In this document: positions 60,516 to 64,000 of the stretch, one piece after another
How the letters are laid out: every line of letters starts with the position of its first letter
How positions within the stretch are numbered: the first letter of the stretch is position 1
DNA from: Streptomyces kanamyceticus
Lineage (GTDB): Bacteria; Actinomycetota; Actinomycetes; Streptomycetales; Streptomycetaceae
DNA length: 64,000 bases
Reading direction: 5' to 3'
NCBI RefSeq assembly: GCF_008704495.1
Contig: NZ_CP023699.1
Coordinates: forward strand, 7,254,001 to 7,318,000
The notes under the pieces: generated by a model
Database searches by the model: none
Told to the model about the DNA's origin: nothing
The model's input: the letters and a program-made list of their open reading frames with translations, nothing else
Program-made: the position numbers and the translations under genes

Positions 60516-62231
60516 CTACAGGCCGAGCTCGACCTCGAACTCGCCGGCCTCCAGGATCGCCTTGACCGCGGTCAGGTAGCGGGCGGCGTCCGCGCCGTCC
60601 ACCAGACGGTGGTCGTAGGAGAGCGACAGGTACGTCATGTCACGGACGGCGATGGTCTCGCCGAGGTCCGGGTGGTTGATGACGACCGGACGCTTCACCG
60701 TGGCACCGATGCCGAGGATCGCGGCCTGGTTCGGCGGCACGATGACCGTGTCGAACAGGGCGCCGCGCGAACCGGTGTTGGAGATCGTGAAGGTGGCGCC
60801 GGACATGTCGTCCGGGGTGAGGCCACCGCCACGGGCCTTGCCCGCGAGCTCGGCGGTCTTCTTGGAGATACCGGCGATGTTCAGGTCGCCCGCACCCTTG
60901 ATGACCGGCGTCATCAGACCCTTCTCGGCGTCAACGGCGATGCCGATGTTCTCCGAGTCGAAGTACGTGATGGTGCCTTCGTCGTCGTTGATCCGGGCGT
61001 TGACGACCGGGTGGGCCTTCAGCGCCTGGGCGGCGGCCTTGACGAAGAACGGCATCGGGGAGAGCTTGACGCCCTCACGAGCCGCGAACGAGTCCTTCGC
61101 CTTGGCGCGCAGCTTCATCAGCTTGGTGATGTCGACCTCGACGACCGAGGTCAGCTGGGCCTGCGAGTGCAGGGCCTTCATCATGTTGTCGCCGATGACC
61201 TTGCGCATGCGGGTCATCTTGACCGTCTGGCCGCGGAGGGGGGAGACCTCCAGGGCCGGGGCCTTCGAGGCGGCGGGGGCAGCGGCGGCCGGAGCCGGAG
61301 CGGCCTTCTTGGCCTCGGCGGCCGCGATGACGTCCTGCTTGCGGATGCGGCCACCGACGCCGGTGCCCTTGACCTCGGAGAGGTTCACACCGTTCTCGGA
61401 CGCGAGCTTACGGACCAGCGGGGTCACGTAGGCACCGTCGTCGGCCGGGGTGACCGGAGCCGGGGCGGCGGGCGCGGCCGGAGCGACGGGGGCAGCCGGA
61501 GCGGCCGGGGCCGCGGGCTTGACCGGCGCCGGGGCGGCAGCGGCGGGCGCGGCCGGCGCGGCGGGAGCCGGTGCCGGAGCCGCGGGGGCGACCGGGGCCG
61601 GTGCCGGAGCGGCGGGGGCCGGGGCGGCGGGCGCGGCCGGAGCGGCACCGGCGACACCGACGACGGCGAGCTTGGCGCCGACCTCGGCGGTCTCGTCCTC
61701 ACCGACGACGATCTCGAGCAGCACGCCCGCGACCGGCGAGGGAATCTCGGTGTCGACCTTGTCCGTCGAGACCTCAAGGAGGGGCTCGTCGGCCGCGACC
61801 TCCTCGCCGACCTCCTTCAGCCAACGGGTGACGGTGCCCTCGGTGACGGACTCACCGAGCGCGGGCAGCGTGATGTCGGTGCCCTCGGCGGGGGCCGCGG
61901 GCGCCTCGGCGGCCGGAGCCGGAGCGGCGGGGGCCTCGGCGGCGGGGGCGGGCTCGGCGGCCGGGGCCGGAGCCTCGGCGGCAGGGGCGCCCGAGCCGTC
62001 GTCGATGACGGCCAGCTCGGCGCCGACCTCGACGGTCTCGTCCTCGGCGACCTTGATGGAGGCCAGGATGCCGGAGGCGGGCGAGGGGATCTCGGTGTCG
62101 ACCTTGTCGGTCGACACCTCGAGCAGCGGCTCGTCGGCCTCGACGCGCTCGCCTTCGGCCTTCAGCCAACGGGTGACAGTGCCCTCGGTGACGCTCTCGC
62201 CGAGCGCCGGAAGGGATACGGAAACCGCCAT
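60516..62231 (-). CDS. sucB: Dihydrolipoamide acyltransferase E2 with two lipoyl domains
   Basis: The product has 571 residues. Two lipoyl domains (residues about 3-76 and 111-185) each carry [14 protein letters not shown] with the lipoylated Lys. They are joined and followed by long Ala/Pro-rich swinging linkers. The peripheral-subunit-binding domain is [23 protein letters not shown]. The catalytic domain ends [17 protein letters not shown] (DHRxxDG). It serves the PDH complex with AceE and LpdA, and possibly the 2-oxoglutarate complex; in Streptomyces it is commonly called SucB. GAGCAACTGAAACC precedes ATG 62231, a weak ribosome site. Confidence 0.95.
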   Translation of the reverse strand: MAVSVSLPALGESVTEGTVTRWLKAEGERVEADEPLLEVSTDKVDTEIPSPASGILASIKVAEDETVEVGAELAVIDDGSGAPAAEAPAPAAEPAPAAEAPAAPAPAAEAPAAPAEGTDITLPALGESVTEGTVTRWLKEVGEEVAADEPLLEVSTDKVDTEIPSPVAGVLLEIVVGEDETAEVGAKLAVVGVAGAAPAAPAAPAPAAPAPAPVAPAAPAPAPAAPAAPAAAAPAPVKPAAPAAPAAPVAPAAPAAPAPVTPADDGAYVTPLVRKLASENGVNLSEVKGTGVGGRIRKQDVIAAAEAKKAAPAPAAAAPAASKAPALEVSPLRGQTVKMTRMRKVIGDNMMKALHSQAQLTSVVEVDITKLMKLRAKAKDSFAAREGVKLSPMPFFVKAAAQALKAHPVVNARINDDEGTITYFDSENIGIAVDAEKGLMTPVIKGAGDLNIAGISKKTAELAGKARGGGLTPDDMSGATFTISNTGSRGALFDTVIVPPNQAAILGIGATVKRPVVINHPDLGETIAVRDMTYLSLSYDHRLVDGADAARYLTAVKAILEAGEFEVELGL

Positions 62232-62253
62232 GGTTTCAGTTGCTCCTTACGGA

Positions 62254-62294
62254 TGGGGTCTCCCCTGCTCGAGCGAAGTCGAGAGCTTGGGGAA
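62254..62294. repeat. Short palindromic dispersed repeat, copy 2 (lpdA-sucB intergenic)
   Basis: The ends are identical to copy 1: TGGGGTCTCCCCTGCTC at 62254-62270 and AGAGCTTGGGGAA at 62282-62294. The 11-base middle GAGCGAAGTCG differs. It sits in the 97-bp gap between lpdA and the E2 gene, in their direction of transcription, so it can form an mRNA hairpin there. Confidence 0.85.
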
Positions 62295-62328
62295 GCGGAA
62301 GTCTGGTCGTCGCGCCCGAATGACTGAA

Positions 62329-63717
62329 TCAGTCGTGGGAGTGCAGCGGCTTGCCCGCCAGGGCGAGGTGGGCTTCGCCCAGCGCCTCGTTCTGCGTCGG
62401 GTGGGCGTGGATGAGCTGGGCCACCTCGGCCGGCAGCGCTTCCCAGTTGTAGATCAGCTGGGCTTCGCCGACCTGCTCGCCCATGCGGTCGCCGACCATG
62501 TGGACGCCGACCACGGCACCGTCCTTGACCTGGACGAGCTTGATCTCGCCCGCGGTCTTGAGGATCTTGCTCTTGCCGTTGCCCGCGAGGTTGTACTTGA
62601 GGGCGACGACCTTGTCCGCGCCGTAGATCTCCTTGGCCTTGGCCTCGGTGATGCCCACGGAGGCGACCTCGGGGTGGCAGTACGTCACCTTCGGCACGCC
62701 GTCGTAGTCGACAGGAACGGTCTTGAGACCGGCCAGACGCTCCGCCACCAGCATGCCCTCGGCGAAGCCGACGTGCGCGAGCTGGAGGGTCGGCACCAGG
62801 TCGCCCACGGCCGAGATCGTCGGGACGTTGGTCTGCATGTACTCGTCGACCAGGACGTAGCCGCGGTCCATGGCGACGCCCTGTTCCTCGTAGCCGAGAC
62901 CGGCCGAGACCGGGCCGCGGCCGATGGCGACCAGGAGGACCTCGGCCTCGAAGGTCTTGCCGTCGGCGAGGGTGACGCGCACGCCGTTCTCGGTGTACTC
63001 GGCCTTCTCGAAGAACGTGCCGAGGTTGAACTTGATGCCGCGCTTGCGGAAGGCGCGCTCAAGAAGCTTGGAGCTGTTCTCGTCCTCGACGGGCACGAGG
63101 TGCTTGAGGCCCTCGATGACCGTGACGTCGGTCCCGAAGGACTTCCACGCCGAGGCGAACTCGACGCCGATGACGCCGCCGCCCAGGATGATCGCGGACT
63201 CCGGGACACGGTCCAGGGTCAGCGCGTGGTCCGAGGAGATGATCCGGTTGCCGTCGATCTCCAGGCCGGGCAGCGACTTCGGCACGGAGCCGGTCGCGAG
63301 GAGTACGTGGCGGCCCTGGACGCGCTGGCCGTTCACGTCCACGGAGGTCGGGGACGAGAGCTTGCCCTCGCCCTCGATGTACGTCACCTTGCGGGAGGCG
63401 ACGAGACCCTGCAGGCCCTTGTACAGGCCGGTGATCACGTCGTCCTTGTACTTGTGGACGGCCGCGATGTCGATGCCCTCGAAGGTGGCCTTCACGCCGA
63501 ACTGGTCGGCCTCGCGCGCCTGGTCGGCGATCTCGCCGGCGTGCAGCAGCGCCTTCGTGGGGATGCAGCCGTTGTGCAGGCAGGTGCCGCCGAGCTTGTT
63601 CTTCTCGATCAGTGCGACGTCCAGGCCCAGCTGCGCTCCGCGCAGGGCCGCGGCGTAACCGCCGCTACCGCCGCCGAGGATCACTAGGTCGAAAACGGTG
63701 CTGGCGTCGTTCGCCAC
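62329..63717 (-). CDS. lpdA: Dihydrolipoyl dehydrogenase (E3)
   Basis: The product has 462 residues. It reoxidises the dihydrolipoyl arm of E2 with FAD and NAD. Motifs are FDLVILGGGSGGYAAALRGAQ, the redox pair GGTCLHNGCIP, the NAD site IILGGGVIGVEFASAW, the second FAD site TISAVGDL and the C-terminal His-Glu active site AHPTQNEALGEA. GTG 63717 has GGAGGACGTGAC upstream, and gives the expected family length; the frame to 63855 is too long. It is first of the lpdA-E2 transcription unit. Confidence 0.97.
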   Translation of the reverse strand: MANDASTVFDLVILGGGSGGYAAALRGAQLGLDVALIEKNKLGGTCLHNGCIPTKALLHAGEIADQAREADQFGVKATFEGIDIAAVHKYKDDVITGLYKGLQGLVASRKVTYIEGEGKLSSPTSVDVNGQRVQGRHVLLATGSVPKSLPGLEIDGNRIISSDHALTLDRVPESAIILGGGVIGVEFASAWKSFGTDVTVIEGLKHLVPVEDENSSKLLERAFRKRGIKFNLGTFFEKAEYTENGVRVTLADGKTFEAEVLLVAIGRGPVSAGLGYEEQGVAMDRGYVLVDEYMQTNVPTISAVGDLVPTLQLAHVGFAEGMLVAERLAGLKTVPVDYDGVPKVTYCHPEVASVGITEAKAKEIYGADKVVALKYNLAGNGKSKILKTAGEIKLVQVKDGAVVGVHMVGDRMGEQVGEAQLIYNWEALPAEVAQLIHAHPTQNEALGEAHLALAGKPLHSHD

Positions 63718-63964
63718 GTCACGTCCTCCATGCATGTGCGCCGTACGCCGGACCCCGTCTTCGCGGGGGACGACCGGTCGGTCGGCTGGTATTCGGCCGC
63801 TCTTGTTTCGGCCCTTTGGTGGGGGCCCTGTCCTGCCGAGAACCCATCTTCGCACTTGTCGGCGGGAGACGGGACGCCGGGCCGGGGTGTGAGACGTCGG
63901 AGCGACGGTCTCCAGGGCCTGCTGCTGCTCATGAACGTACGGATTTCGTCGAGGGCGAAATCGC

Positions 63965-63999
63965 CCAGGGCTCCGGACGGGGAACGTCCGGAGCCCTGG
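63965..63999. terminator. Hairpin at the window edge
   Basis: CCAGGGCTCCGGAC at 63965 pairs with GTCCGGAGCCCTGG at 63986 around a 7-base loop. It is probably the terminator of a leftward gene beyond the window. Between it and lpdA (63718-63964) I see only the lpdA promoter region. Confidence 0.75.
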
Positions 64000-64000
64000 A

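Noticed and set aside
1..64000. Secondary-metabolite biosynthetic cluster
   Set aside because: No polyketide synthase, NRPS, terpene cyclase or lanthipeptide genes were seen; the radical SAM/MFS pair is too small to call a cluster.

Overview
The window is high-GC actinobacterial chromosome, almost certainly Streptomyces. The evidence is the very high G+C at third codon positions, the many GTG starts, two glutamine synthetases each preceded by a GlnR box (type II glnII at 1458-2486, type I glnA at 23430-24842), lipA/lipB, and a pyruvate dehydrogenase-type cluster (aceE, E2, lpdA). From memory this follows the core order of the S. coelicolor glnII-glnA-lipA-lipB-aceE-lpdA region; no search was run.

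Layout. 1-4160: an epimerase fragment, a winged-helix regulator, glnII, and an arsenate-reductase-like gene broken by a small palindromic repeat. 4279-11327: two alpha/beta-fold hydrolases, DUF2252, asparaginase, a secreted HAD phosphatase, an AraC regulator and a VOC protein. 11361-14486: a cobalamin riboswitch driving a three-gene B12-type ABC importer. 14550-20618: a phosphoesterase, a B12-binding-type radical SAM enzyme divergent from an MFS exporter, a DnaQ-like exonuclease, MgtC and an FBP zinc-finger protein. 20619-23286: a long repeat-bearing intergenic region, then a translationally coupled NUDIX-HAD pair. 23430-25564: glnA and an RDD membrane protein.

25671-40042 is an integrated 14.35-kb actinomycete integrative and conjugative element (AICE). 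It carries a RepSA-type replication initiator, an FtsK-like TraSA, a Spd-like membrane protein, a GntR/KorSA-type repressor with matching 20-bp palindromic operators, a NUDIX-like protein, and a large serine recombinase in place of the usual tyrosine integrase. It sits in the 3' end of a DUF4191 gene and is flanked by 23-bp att cores. Its left-end cargo is a membrane-anchored P-loop NTPase with ten near-identical 32-residue TPR/Sel1-like repeats, next to a DUF5753/DUF397 regulatory pair. I regard this NTPase as the best candidate for an undescribed system.

40721-64000 returns to conserved chromosome: a small conserved protein, lipA, lipB, an HTH/TPR regulator, a GH20 hexosaminidase, an FAD oxidoreductase, a TIGR01777 protein, GNAT, a PP2C phosphatase, a TetR regulator divergent from two SDRs, DUF4240, another SDR, a WYL regulator, then aceE, a GntR/FCD regulator, the lipoyl E2 and lpdA.

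Two patterns cross the annotation. Short tandem repeats straddle the stop codons of at least five genes. Both the DUF4191 protein and the element's own integrase change C-terminus according to whether the element is integrated. No tRNA, rRNA or CRISPR array was seen.
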